IMG/VR virus record: IMGVR_UViG_3300044630_002390
Location: 1 to 63,637 of that record
Length of the DNA: 63,637 bases
Source of the DNA: a virus
Reading direction: 5' to 3' (one strand)
This document shows, piece by piece, positions 6,861 to 14,521 of this stretch (positions within the stretch are counted from its first letter, which is position 1; each line of letters opens with the position of its first letter). The translations under genes were made by a program, and so were the position numbers. Below the pieces are notes generated by a model. It did not search any database and was not told the origin of the DNA. It saw only the letters and a program-made list of their open reading frames with translations.

Positions 6861-9665
6861 ATGGCATCATTATTTCAAATTAGGAGAGGAGAATCACTTA
6901 CCGGTTCATTAGAAAGTGGTGAATTATATTATGATATTGAATCTCAATCATTAGCATTAGGTACTGATATTGGTACTAATGTACAATTAGCAAAAATCGG
7001 TGGAATTAATAGTGGTAGTTTTAACGTAAGTGGAGATATTACATTAGGTGGTACTATTACAATTGGTGATAATACAAATGATAGTGTTATTTTTAATGCA
7101 GATTTAAGTTCTTCAATTATACCTGATGCAACTAATATATACGATTTGGGTTCTACATCTAAAGTATATAGAAATGTTTATGCAACATCTGGTTCATTTA
7201 CACAATTAACGGGCACTCTAAGTGGTTCGATTAATGGTATTGGTAATATAACAACATATAGTACATCCGTAGATAATAGGATAATTATAAATTCTCAAAG
7301 TGCATGGGGAGCATTCCAAAGTGCATCTTCATATAGTAGTAGTTTTTATACCACAATTAATAATACAACAGAAAGTGTATTAATAAATTCTCAAAGTGCA
7401 TGGGGAGCATTCCAAAGTGCAAGTGCATATAGTGCAAGTTTCTATACAACTATAAACACTAATATTGATAATATTGCTTCGAATAGTGCATCAGCATGGG
7501 GAGCATTCCAAAGTGCAAGTTCTTATAGTAGTTCATTTAGTTCATCCTTAAGTTCAGTAAGTTCTTCTATTAGTGGAACAATAGCAACATTATCACAAAG
7601 TGTATCTACTTCATTAAGTTTAGTAAGTGAATCAATTTATACAAGAGATTATAATCAAGATATAAATATTACCGTAAACTCTGCATCAGCATGGGGAGCA
7701 TTCCAAAGTGCTTCAGCATATAGTGCAAGTGCGGTAGCTATATTTGCAACAACTGGTTCAAATACATTTAATGGTTCTCAAATTATAAGTGGTAATGTAG
7801 ATATTACAGGAACAATTACCGCATTTGAAATTCATACAATATACCAAAGTTCCTCAGTAATATTCAGTAGTGGTTCTCAAACTTTCGGTGATCAACAAAG
7901 TGATAAAGTAAGTATTACAGGTTCATTAGAAGTAACTGGTTCAACTAACTTTACAGAATTAAGTGGTAGTTTAGCAACATACTCGCAATCAGTAGATAGT
8001 AGGATTAGTGCAAGTAATGCTATAACAAATTTATATAGTAGCAGTTTTTATACCACAATTAATAATGCAACTCAAAGTATATTAATAAATTCTCAAAGTG
8101 CATGGGGAGCATTCCAAAGTGCATCTTCGTATAGTGCAAGTTTACAAAGTTCAATATTAATAGTAAGTGAAAGTGCATGGGGAGCATTTCAAAGTGCATC
8201 TTCGTATAGTTCTTCGTTTAGTTCATCTTTAAGTGCAACTAGTGGAGCATTACAAACTTCAATTTTAAATATAAGTACATCCGTTTCCAATCTAAGTATT
8301 GCAGCGGGAGCAAACACTTCAACAAATAATACATTTACAGGATATAATACATTTACACAATATATAACTGGTTCTATAAGTGGTGCAGTGGATGGTATAG
8401 ATGTAAGAGATATATCTTCATCATTTAATAGTAGAATTAGTATAAGTGTAGCTAATGTAACAGAATTAAGTGCATCTATATATCAAACAGATGCAACACA
8501 ATCTACTAATATTTCTATAAACTCCGCAAGTGCATGGGGAGCATTCCAAAGTGCATCTTCGTATAGTAGTTCATTTGCAACATCTATTAGTGAAAGTAAT
8601 GCAGCAAGAATTGATTTAAGTTCAAGTATAGCAACAACTGATACAAACCAACAATTACAGATAACTTCTTTAATCACAAATTATGTATCAGCTTCAGTAG
8701 TAACATCATTATCAACATCAGTAGATAGTAGATTAGATTCATTGGAATTTAACGATACAACATATGCAACAACCGGTTCAAATACATTTAAAGCAAACCA
8801 AATTATTAGTGGTTCATTAAATGTAACAAATGATATTACAGCAAGTGGAAATTTATTTGTTAGTGGAACTATATACGCAACTGAATTACATACAATCATA
8901 CAAAGTTCATCTGTAATATTTAGTAGTGGTTCAAACCAAATTGGAGATCAACAAAGTGATATACTGACTATAACAGGTTCATTAAATCAAACTGGTTCAA
9001 CTTCGTTTAGTGAGTTAAGTGGTAGTTTATTTGCATTTAGTGCATCATTAAATAGTAGATTTGGTAATATTGGTACTGATGTAAATACATTAAGTGCATC
9101 TATATATCAAACAGATGCAACACAATCTACTAATATTTCTATAAACTCCGCAAGTGCATGGGGAGCATTCCAAAGTGCATCTTCGTATAGTGCAAGTGCG
9201 GCAACGGTAGCAATTACAAATGCAAATTCAGCAGCAGGTGCTTTAGCAAGTGCTTCGGCATACTCTGCAAGTGCAGTAACAACTTATGCTAAATTAGCGG
9301 TAGCAAATACATTTACACAAAACCAAATCATAAGTGGTTCGTTAAATGTAACCGGAGATGTAGTAGCATACTCAACATCGGATGAAAGATTAAAAGATAA
9401 CATTCAATTAATTTCTAATCCAATCCACAAAGTACAACAATTAAGAGGTGTCGAATTTGATTGGAATGATAAATCTATATTTAAAGCAGGTAAACATGAT
9501 TATGGTGTGATAGCTCAAGATGTTGAAAAAGTATTGCCTGAGTTAGTAAAAGAATCATCTACTGGTTATTTAGGTGTTGATTATGATAAGATTATAGGTT
9601 TATTAATTGAAGTTGCAAAAGAACAAGAAAAACGAATAAAAGATTTAGAAAATAAGATAGTTTAG
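6861..9665 (+). CDS. long repetitive tail fibre with S74 chaperone
   Basis: A 934-residue fibre. Residues 1-45 form a fibre N-terminus (LFQIRRGESLTGSLESGELYYD). The shaft carries eight copies of SAWGAFQSAS, usually followed by SYSSSF or AYSAS, separated by alpha-helical or coiled segments; two beta modules contain SSVIFSSGS and GDQQSD. Residues about 838-934 are the S74 intramolecular chaperone (TSDERLKDNIQLI, GVIAQDVEKVLPELV, final helix EQEKRIKDLENKI). The repeat number suggests growth by duplication, and a 102-bp perfect direct repeat inside the gene supports recent recombination. Probably a trimeric long tail fibre. Confidence 0.8.
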   Translation: MASLFQIRRGESLTGSLESGELYYDIESQSLALGTDIGTNVQLAKIGGINSGSFNVSGDITLGGTITIGDNTNDSVIFNADLSSSIIPDATNIYDLGSTSKVYRNVYATSGSFTQLTGTLSGSINGIGNITTYSTSVDNRIIINSQSAWGAFQSASSYSSSFYTTINNTTESVLINSQSAWGAFQSASAYSASFYTTINTNIDNIASNSASAWGAFQSASSYSSSFSSSLSSVSSSISGTIATLSQSVSTSLSLVSESIYTRDYNQDINITVNSASAWGAFQSASAYSASAVAIFATTGSNTFNGSQIISGNVDITGTITAFEIHTIYQSSSVIFSSGSQTFGDQQSDKVSITGSLEVTGSTNFTELSGSLATYSQSVDSRISASNAITNLYSSSFYTTINNATQSILINSQSAWGAFQSASSYSASLQSSILIVSESAWGAFQSASSYSSSFSSSLSATSGALQTSILNISTSVSNLSIAAGANTSTNNTFTGYNTFTQYITGSISGAVDGIDVRDISSSFNSRISISVANVTELSASIYQTDATQSTNISINSASAWGAFQSASSYSSSFATSISESNAARIDLSSSIATTDTNQQLQITSLITNYVSASVVTSLSTSVDSRLDSLEFNDTTYATTGSNTFKANQIISGSLNVTNDITASGNLFVSGTIYATELHTIIQSSSVIFSSGSNQIGDQQSDILTITGSLNQTGSTSFSELSGSLFAFSASLNSRFGNIGTDVNTLSASIYQTDATQSTNISINSASAWGAFQSASSYSASAATVAITNANSAAGALASASAYSASAVTTYAKLAVANTFTQNQIISGSLNVTGDVVAYSTSDERLKDNIQLISNPIHKVQQLRGVEFDWNDKSIFKAGKHDYGVIAQDVEKVLPELVKESSTGYLGVDYDKIIGLLIEVAKEQEKRIKDLENKIV
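7301..9175 (+). repeat. eight-copy in-gene repeat encoding SAWGAFQSAS
   Basis: The core TGCATGGGGAGCATTCC and close variants occur at about 7301, 7397, 7492, 7690, 8100, 8173, 8531 and 9155, each encoding SAWGAFQSAS. Spacing is irregular. One copy has CATTTC instead of CATTCC. Confidence 0.85.
8466..8567 (+). repeat. 102-bp perfect direct repeat, copy 1
   Basis: Begins TTAAGTGCATCTATATATC and ends CATCTTCGTATAGT. It is identical base for base to 9090-9191 within the same fibre gene. It spans a LSASIYQTDATQSTN segment plus one SAWGAFQSAS repeat. Confidence 0.9.
9090..9191 (+). repeat. 102-bp perfect direct repeat, copy 2
   Basis: Second copy of the block at 8466-8567. Recombination between the two would remove or add 624 bp (208 codons) in frame, changing shaft length without a frameshift. 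Confidence 0.9.
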
Positions 9666-9678
9666 TATTAAGATTTAT

Positions 9679-9687
9679 ATATTTATA
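9679..9687 (+). promoter_or_regulatory. late-promoter-like box ATATTTATA
   Basis: Exact nonamer 35 bases before the ATG of the 568-residue fibre, with no TTTG box at the host-type distance. Confidence 0.5.
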
Positions 9688-9722
9688 GACTAATAACAAA
9701 CTAAAAAAAAGAGTAAACTCAA

Positions 9723-11429
9723 ATGGGACTTAAATTTAGACGTGGTACGACCGCACAACAATCAGGTTCGTTAGCATTCGGTGAACCATATGTAAACACT
9801 ACATTGGGAACATTAGTAATTGGTGGAGCAACAGGTGATATCGTTTTATCATCAACTGGTACAGGAAGTACTGGAACATTCGGAGCTATTTCAGGTTCTG
9901 GATTAGATATCACAGGTAACGCAAATATTGCGGGTAATTTAACTTTAGGTGGACAATTAACAATCGGTGATAATACATCCGATACAGTTAATGTAGTTGC
10001 ATCATTAAGTTCATCACTTATTCCATCTGTGGATAACGTATTTGATTTGGGTTCTCAAACTAAAATTTGGAGAGACCTTTATATTTCAACTGGTTCAATT
10101 AATGTTGTTGCAGCCGGTGCAATATTATCATCTATTACAACAAATGCAGATGGTTCTCAAACTTTCCCTAATGGTTTATACTCTCAGGCAAATATAATAA
10201 TTGGTAGTGGTTCTTATGTTAATATAGGTAAATTCGAAATTGGTAGAAGAGGAGATACTCCTGATAATAATACTGTTTTAGGTATTGATGTAATGCCTGA
10301 TTTAACAACTGGTGAATTTAATACTGGTATTGGTAGAGGTACATTATATAATTTAACAACCGGTGGTAATAATATTGCAATGGGTGACCAAGCAGGTTAT
10401 TCAATGGTAAATGGTGTAGGAAATATCACAATCGGTAAAAGTGCAGCATTTACTTTAGCAGACCCAGGTGGTGTGAATGGACAACCTGTATCAAATACAT
10501 TCGTAGGTGATGGTGTAGGAGGTTATGTAAATAGTGGATTTTATACAACAGCAATTGGTGGTAATGCATTAAAAGGTAAAAGTGATGAAACGGATAGATT
10601 TATTAAAAATACAGCAATTGGATACGGTGCAGGTAGTTATCTAACCGGTATCGCAACGAATAACTTATATTTGGGTGCAAATGCAGGACCTTCTTCATAT
10701 ACGAATGAAAGTTATAAATTTTATGTTTCAAATGGTGAAGTGGGTGATCAACCATTTATGTATGGTGATATGACAAATAGTAGCAGAACATTGGATATCA
10801 ATGCATCTACAACTATATCTGGTTCATTAAGTGTTTCAACCTTAACCGGAATTGGTAATGTAACAACATATTCAACATCAGTAGATAGTAGAATTGTAAC
10901 CAACTTAAATTCTGCAGCTGGTGCTTTTGCAAGTGCTTCAGCATATAGTGCAAGTGCAGCAACTTCATTTAGTGCAAGTTTAGCTTCTCAAACAGCATTA
11001 TCTGCAAGTGCATTTACATCTTATGCTAAATTAGCAGGAGCAAATACATTTACAGCTAATCAAATCGTAAGTGGTTCTATCACAGCAACTGGTGATGTAG
11101 TAGCATATTCAACTTCAGATAAAAGACATAAGAACAACATTGTAAATATTACAGATGCATTAGCAAAAGTAACTAAATTAAATGGTGTAACTTGGGAATG
11201 GAATGATGATGTTGATACAGCAACTAAAGAAACACCTAAGACTGGTTTAATTGCACAAGAAGTACAAGAAGTTTTACCAGAAGTGGTGAAAGAAAGAGGA
11301 GATGGTTTCTTAGCATTAGATTATTCTAAAACAATAGGTTTATTGGTAGAAGCAATCAAAGAACAACAAACACAAATACATTCTTTAACTTTAGAAATCG
11401 AAAAATTAAAGAAGAATAATAGCTTATAA
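9723..11429 (+). CDS. tail fibre with YadA-head-like repeats and S74 chaperone
   Basis: A 568-residue fibre. Its N-terminus (LKFRRGTTAQQSGSLAFGEPYVNTT) matches the fibre family. Residues about 170-350 contain short left-handed-helix-like repeats around the pattern N-x-A-I/M-G (NTGIGRG, NNIAMGDQAG, NITIGKSAA, TTAIGGNA, NTAIGYGAG, NNLYLGANAG), as in head domains of trimeric autotransporter adhesins. A short coiled region with ASASAYSASA follows. Residues about 463-568 are an S74 chaperone (STSDKRHKNNI, TGLIAQEVQEVLPEVV, terminal coiled coil). The predicted product is a trimeric receptor-binding fibre. A glycosyltransferase gene begins two bases after its stop. Confidence 0.75.
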   Translation: MGLKFRRGTTAQQSGSLAFGEPYVNTTLGTLVIGGATGDIVLSSTGTGSTGTFGAISGSGLDITGNANIAGNLTLGGQLTIGDNTSDTVNVVASLSSSLIPSVDNVFDLGSQTKIWRDLYISTGSINVVAAGAILSSITTNADGSQTFPNGLYSQANIIIGSGSYVNIGKFEIGRRGDTPDNNTVLGIDVMPDLTTGEFNTGIGRGTLYNLTTGGNNIAMGDQAGYSMVNGVGNITIGKSAAFTLADPGGVNGQPVSNTFVGDGVGGYVNSGFYTTAIGGNALKGKSDETDRFIKNTAIGYGAGSYLTGIATNNLYLGANAGPSSYTNESYKFYVSNGEVGDQPFMYGDMTNSSRTLDINASTTISGSLSVSTLTGIGNVTTYSTSVDSRIVTNLNSAAGAFASASAYSASAATSFSASLASQTALSASAFTSYAKLAGANTFTANQIVSGSITATGDVVAYSTSDKRHKNNIVNITDALAKVTKLNGVTWEWNDDVDTATKETPKTGLIAQEVQEVLPEVVKERGDGFLALDYSKTIGLLVEAIKEQQTQIHSLTLEIEKLKKNNSL

Positions 11430-11431
11430 GA

Positions 11432-12436
11432 ATGTATGATGTATATTATACAACAGGTTTCGGAAATAAAGTAGGTGCTGGTAGTGATGTTTGGGTGAAC
11501 AATTTTGTAGAATATGTTGTTCCTCATTTAAAAGTAAAACCTATCCTACTTATACATAGAAAAAGACCAGATGATTTTGAGGGGGACAAGTTCCCCCTTG
11601 AAATTTATTGGCAAGTGGATGATAAAGATAAGTTCGATGAACTTATAAATAGTGCTCGGCGAATACACATACTACACGGACACTATTACCCTAACTCAGC
11701 AATCCTAAACAATTTGGACAAGATAGAGAGTTATGTAATGCATAATTCAATAGATATGTCTCTCAAAGCTGGCTTATTTTCAGATGCACCTGGTATGCAA
11801 CACTATGGTACAGATCCGGAATGGGAACTGAATATTATAGAAAAAGCTAAAAAGAGAATATGGATTGGATTATTTCAAACTCCTACTCACGCAAAATATG
11901 AGTTCATAGATATTCCAAATTATTATGATTTTCAACATAATTTAGAATTAAATGATAGTACAAAGGTAGGTTTTGCATCTAGAACGGAAACAAGAAAGAG
12001 AGTGTGGTATTTAGAAAACATAGATTGTTATTTATTTACAACATTAAAAGTTTTAAATAATATATGGGAGAAGGGATATGGGGTGAATTTCAAAAGAGCT
12101 AAACGATATATGTTTGATTATAGTAAATTAGATTGGTTTTATCGTTTAGAATGGGGGATTTCACATAGTTGTTTTAATTATGAACCATTTGGATATTCAA
12201 TATTTCAAGCGGTTGATTATGGAAAACTACCTATATTGAGTAAAGATTGGTTAAAAGATTTTAGTTATCCATTTAGAGCAGAAAGTAAAACAGAGTTTGA
12301 AGGAACGGTGCAGTGGATTAAAAATAGTGATTACGAATATAAAAAACATTGGTTCAATAAATTAAAAGAAAAAATGTTAGAGTATTCAAATAAAGATAAA
12401 TGGGTTAATAGTTTATTAGATATTTATAATAGTTAA
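11432..12436 (+). CDS. putative GT-B-type glycosyltransferase
   Basis: A 334-residue protein. The C-terminal part has the pattern of GT4-like retaining glycosyltransferases: CFNYEPFGYSIFQAVDYGKLPILS (residues about 245-268), corresponding to the E-x-F-G-x-x-x-x-E/Q donor-binding motif plus the G-x-P-V-I-like turn. The N-terminal half holds Rossmann-like strands (HILHGHYYP, SYVMHNSIDMS). It is transcribed with the fibre genes, two bases after one and 21 bases before the Hint-domain adhesin. Position suggests it glycosylates the Ser/Thr-rich fibres or alters a host surface sugar; neither is shown. No signal peptide is seen, so it acts in the cytoplasm. Confidence 0.55.
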   Translation: MYDVYYTTGFGNKVGAGSDVWVNNFVEYVVPHLKVKPILLIHRKRPDDFEGDKFPLEIYWQVDDKDKFDELINSARRIHILHGHYYPNSAILNNLDKIESYVMHNSIDMSLKAGLFSDAPGMQHYGTDPEWELNIIEKAKKRIWIGLFQTPTHAKYEFIDIPNYYDFQHNLELNDSTKVGFASRTETRKRVWYLENIDCYLFTTLKVLNNIWEKGYGVNFKRAKRYMFDYSKLDWFYRLEWGISHSCFNYEPFGYSIFQAVDYGKLPILSKDWLKDFSYPFRAESKTEFEGTVQWIKNSDYEYKKHWFNKLKEKMLEYSNKDKWVNSLLDIYNS

Positions 12437-12457
12437 AGAAAATAAAAAGGAAATAAT

Positions 12458-14143
12458 ATGCCAAAATCAAATTTAAGTTTAAGTAACTTATACAGATCGT
12501 GGAGTGGAACCGGTAGAACTTCACAATCATCATCATTAAACGCGGCAAATGGAATGGCGGGTACGCCGGTATCTATGAGTTCATTCTCAATAGATGGTGT
12601 AACGGCAACACTACCATTTACATATATTGTAGAAAACACATCCGAAAATGTAACATTTGCATTTACAGGAGCAGGTTTAGCATTTAACAATAGAGTTAGA
12701 ACACAAGGTAATAACTATCAGTTTTTGCTAGATTTTAATATGACACAATATGATTTTGAGGTTGGTACACGTGGTCAAACAACTGCTATTAATGCATTGA
12801 ATTTGGCAAATTCACCATCTTACACAGGTAGTGCTAATGGAAACCGATTAAGTGTATATTTTGAAGATGGTTACAACTCAGGTTCAACTGGAAACTATGG
12901 GTTTGAAAATAGAGCAGAAAAACAGATATATAGAGTAGATAGTTATAACTCTATTAACTCCGATATTTTATGTGTTGCAACTGATACTCAAATTTTATTA
13001 GCAGATGGAACATCAGTTGAAGCTGGTGATTTATATGTTGGTGATAGTATTAAAACATTTGTACCAGAAGGAATGCCATCATGGTTACCTGAAAACGATT
13101 TGGGTGAATGGTATTGGTGGTATCATACATCAGCTAGTGCTGGTGAAGTAGTAGATGCACAAGTTAGTAATATCTATTTCTCATTTATTGATCAATATGT
13201 ATCAATTAATGATGGTGCAATTAAAACAACACACGCTCATCCTTTCTATGCTTGGGATGCAATTACAAATACATACCAATTTACAAGAGCAGAGGATGTA
13301 GCAGAAGGTGATAAATTAATTAAATATAATAATCTAACTGGATTAATTGAAGAAATCGATGTTATAAATGTTGAATTCCATAATAGAAATTTAGAAATTG
13401 CAACAATTACCGTAGATGTAGCACATACTTTCTTAGCAAACGGATTTGTTTCACATAATAAAGGAGCAGCAAGTGCACCAATCCCATGGCAAAATTTAAC
13501 ATGTTATTTAGATCCACAATTCGCAAATTCATACAACGTATCAGGTCAAAGAGATTTAAATGATTTAAGTGGAAATACAACTGGTTTTAACCTACTTGGT
13601 GGTAATTCAAATCCCGCAAAGGTAGCACCTGTATTTAATACATCAACTCCAAAATCATTAACATTTGCAGCTAATAAATTAGGTGTTAAACAACCTGGAA
13701 ACCCAACCGGTACTAATCATACATTGTTTAACTCAACAACTGCAAATGGATATACTATTATTGCATTTGTAAAAAATAGTGCTGGTACTTTTTTTAGAAG
13801 AGATCCAGACTTTTTATTTGGTACCGCAACCGAGGGTGGTTTAGTAGCCTTCTGGCATACAACTGCAAATATAATTATAAATGTAGGATCACAAACTACT
13901 AGTGGTTGGAGAATGTATGCAGTAACAACAGGAGCAGGTACAACTAAAATATATAATAATAATGTAGAGATATATACGGCATCAGATGCTAAAGCTACTC
14001 ACGCTAACACTTCAACGGGTGATATAGAATTAATGAATGGTAACACTGGTGAATTAGGTTCATTCTTCTTCTATCAAAGAGCATTGAGTGCAACTGAAAT
14101 TGGAGTAATTTGGAATAACTTAAAAGGTAGATACGGATTATAA
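12458..14143 (+). CDS. LamG adhesin interrupted by a Hint (intein-like) domain
   Basis: A 561-residue protein. Residues 1-171 are a beta-rich N-terminal part (SNLSLSNLYRSWSG, FSIDGVTATLPFTYIV). Residues 172-334 form a Hint domain: block A at Cys172 (CVATDTQILLADGTSVEAGD), block B T258-H-A-H261, block F-like EIATITVDVAHTFLANG, and the end V-S-H333-N334. There is no homing endonuclease. The next residue is Lys335, not Ser/Thr/Cys, so normal splicing is unlikely and bacterial-intein-like cleavage is more plausible. Residues about 345-561 are a LamG-like domain ending FFYQRALSATEIGVIWNNL. The gene closes the adhesin block. The processing outcome is inferred. Confidence 0.7.
   Translation: MPKSNLSLSNLYRSWSGTGRTSQSSSLNAANGMAGTPVSMSSFSIDGVTATLPFTYIVENTSENVTFAFTGAGLAFNNRVRTQGNNYQFLLDFNMTQYDFEVGTRGQTTAINALNLANSPSYTGSANGNRLSVYFEDGYNSGSTGNYGFENRAEKQIYRVDSYNSINSDILCVATDTQILLADGTSVEAGDLYVGDSIKTFVPEGMPSWLPENDLGEWYWWYHTSASAGEVVDAQVSNIYFSFIDQYVSINDGAIKTTHAHPFYAWDAITNTYQFTRAEDVAEGDKLIKYNNLTGLIEEIDVINVEFHNRNLEIATITVDVAHTFLANGFVSHNKGAASAPIPWQNLTCYLDPQFANSYNVSGQRDLNDLSGNTTGFNLLGGNSNPAKVAPVFNTSTPKSLTFAANKLGVKQPGNPTGTNHTLFNSTTANGYTIIAFVKNSAGTFFRRDPDFLFGTATEGGLVAFWHTTANIIINVGSQTTSGWRMYAVTTGAGTTKIYNNNVEIYTASDAKATHANTSTGDIELMNGNTGELGSFFFYQRALSATEIGVIWNNLKGRYGL
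12971..13459 (+). other. Hint/BIL domain coding segment
   Basis: Encodes Cys172 to Asn334 of the adhesin, 163 residues, the size of a mini-intein without endonuclease. Cys at position 1, T-x-x-H in block B and His-Asn at the end are the residues known to catalyse N-S shift and Asn cyclisation in inteins. The +1 residue is Lys. Confidence 0.75.
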
Positions 14144-14165
14144 TATCGTTTGAGTAAAAAAATAT

Positions 14166-14174
14166 ATATTTATA
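14166..14174 (+). promoter_or_regulatory. late-promoter-like box ATATTTATA
   Basis: Exact nonamer 23 bases before the ATG of the 82-residue protein, within an A/T-only stretch. Confidence 0.45.
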
Positions 14175-14197
14175 TATAGAACAAATAAATAAAGATT

Positions 14198-14446
14198 ATG
14201 GCAAAAATTAAAGATGAGCAGTTACAAAAAATGAACGAATTGAGAGGGAAATATAATGAGCTAGTGTTTATTATAGGACAAAATCAAATCAGACAAAAAG
14301 AGTTAAAATTAGAAGAAGAAAGTATGTATGTTGAATTAGAAAAACTAAATTCAGAAGAACAACTATTTTTCGCTGATTTACAAAAAGAATACGGTGATGG
14401 TAATCTAGACACAACAACTGGAGAATTTACACCTAAAGAACAATAA
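14198..14446 (+). CDS. small coiled-coil protein, unknown function
   Basis: An 82-residue, highly charged protein that is almost entirely helical (EQLQKMNELRGKYNELVF, QKELKLEEESMYVELEKL), with a short non-helical tail (DTTTGEFTPKEQ). Heptad-like hydrophobic spacing suggests a coiled-coil dimer or trimer. It lies alone between the adhesin block and the sheath gene, flanked on both sides by late-type boxes, so it is likely expressed late and may be a virion or assembly component. I do not recognise a family. Confidence 0.55.
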   Translation: MAKIKDEQLQKMNELRGKYNELVFIIGQNQIRQKELKLEEESMYVELEKLNSEEQLFFADLQKEYGDGNLDTTTGEFTPKEQ

Positions 14447-14472
14447 TAATATATTTTTACAACAATGTTTGT

Positions 14473-14481
14473 ATATTTATA
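14473..14481 (+). promoter_or_regulatory. late-promoter-like box ATATTTATA before the sheath gene
   Basis: Exact nonamer 40 bases before the sheath ATG. The leader between them contains a clear ribosome binding site, AAGGAG at 14506-14511. Confidence 0.55.
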
Positions 14482-14521
14482 TTAGAATATTATAACATAA
14501 TTTATAAGGAGAAACAATAAA

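Noticed and set aside
7301-9191. CRISPR array
   Set aside because: The repeats encode SAWGAFQSAS in frame within one long fibre gene and are irregularly spaced; they are protein repeats.
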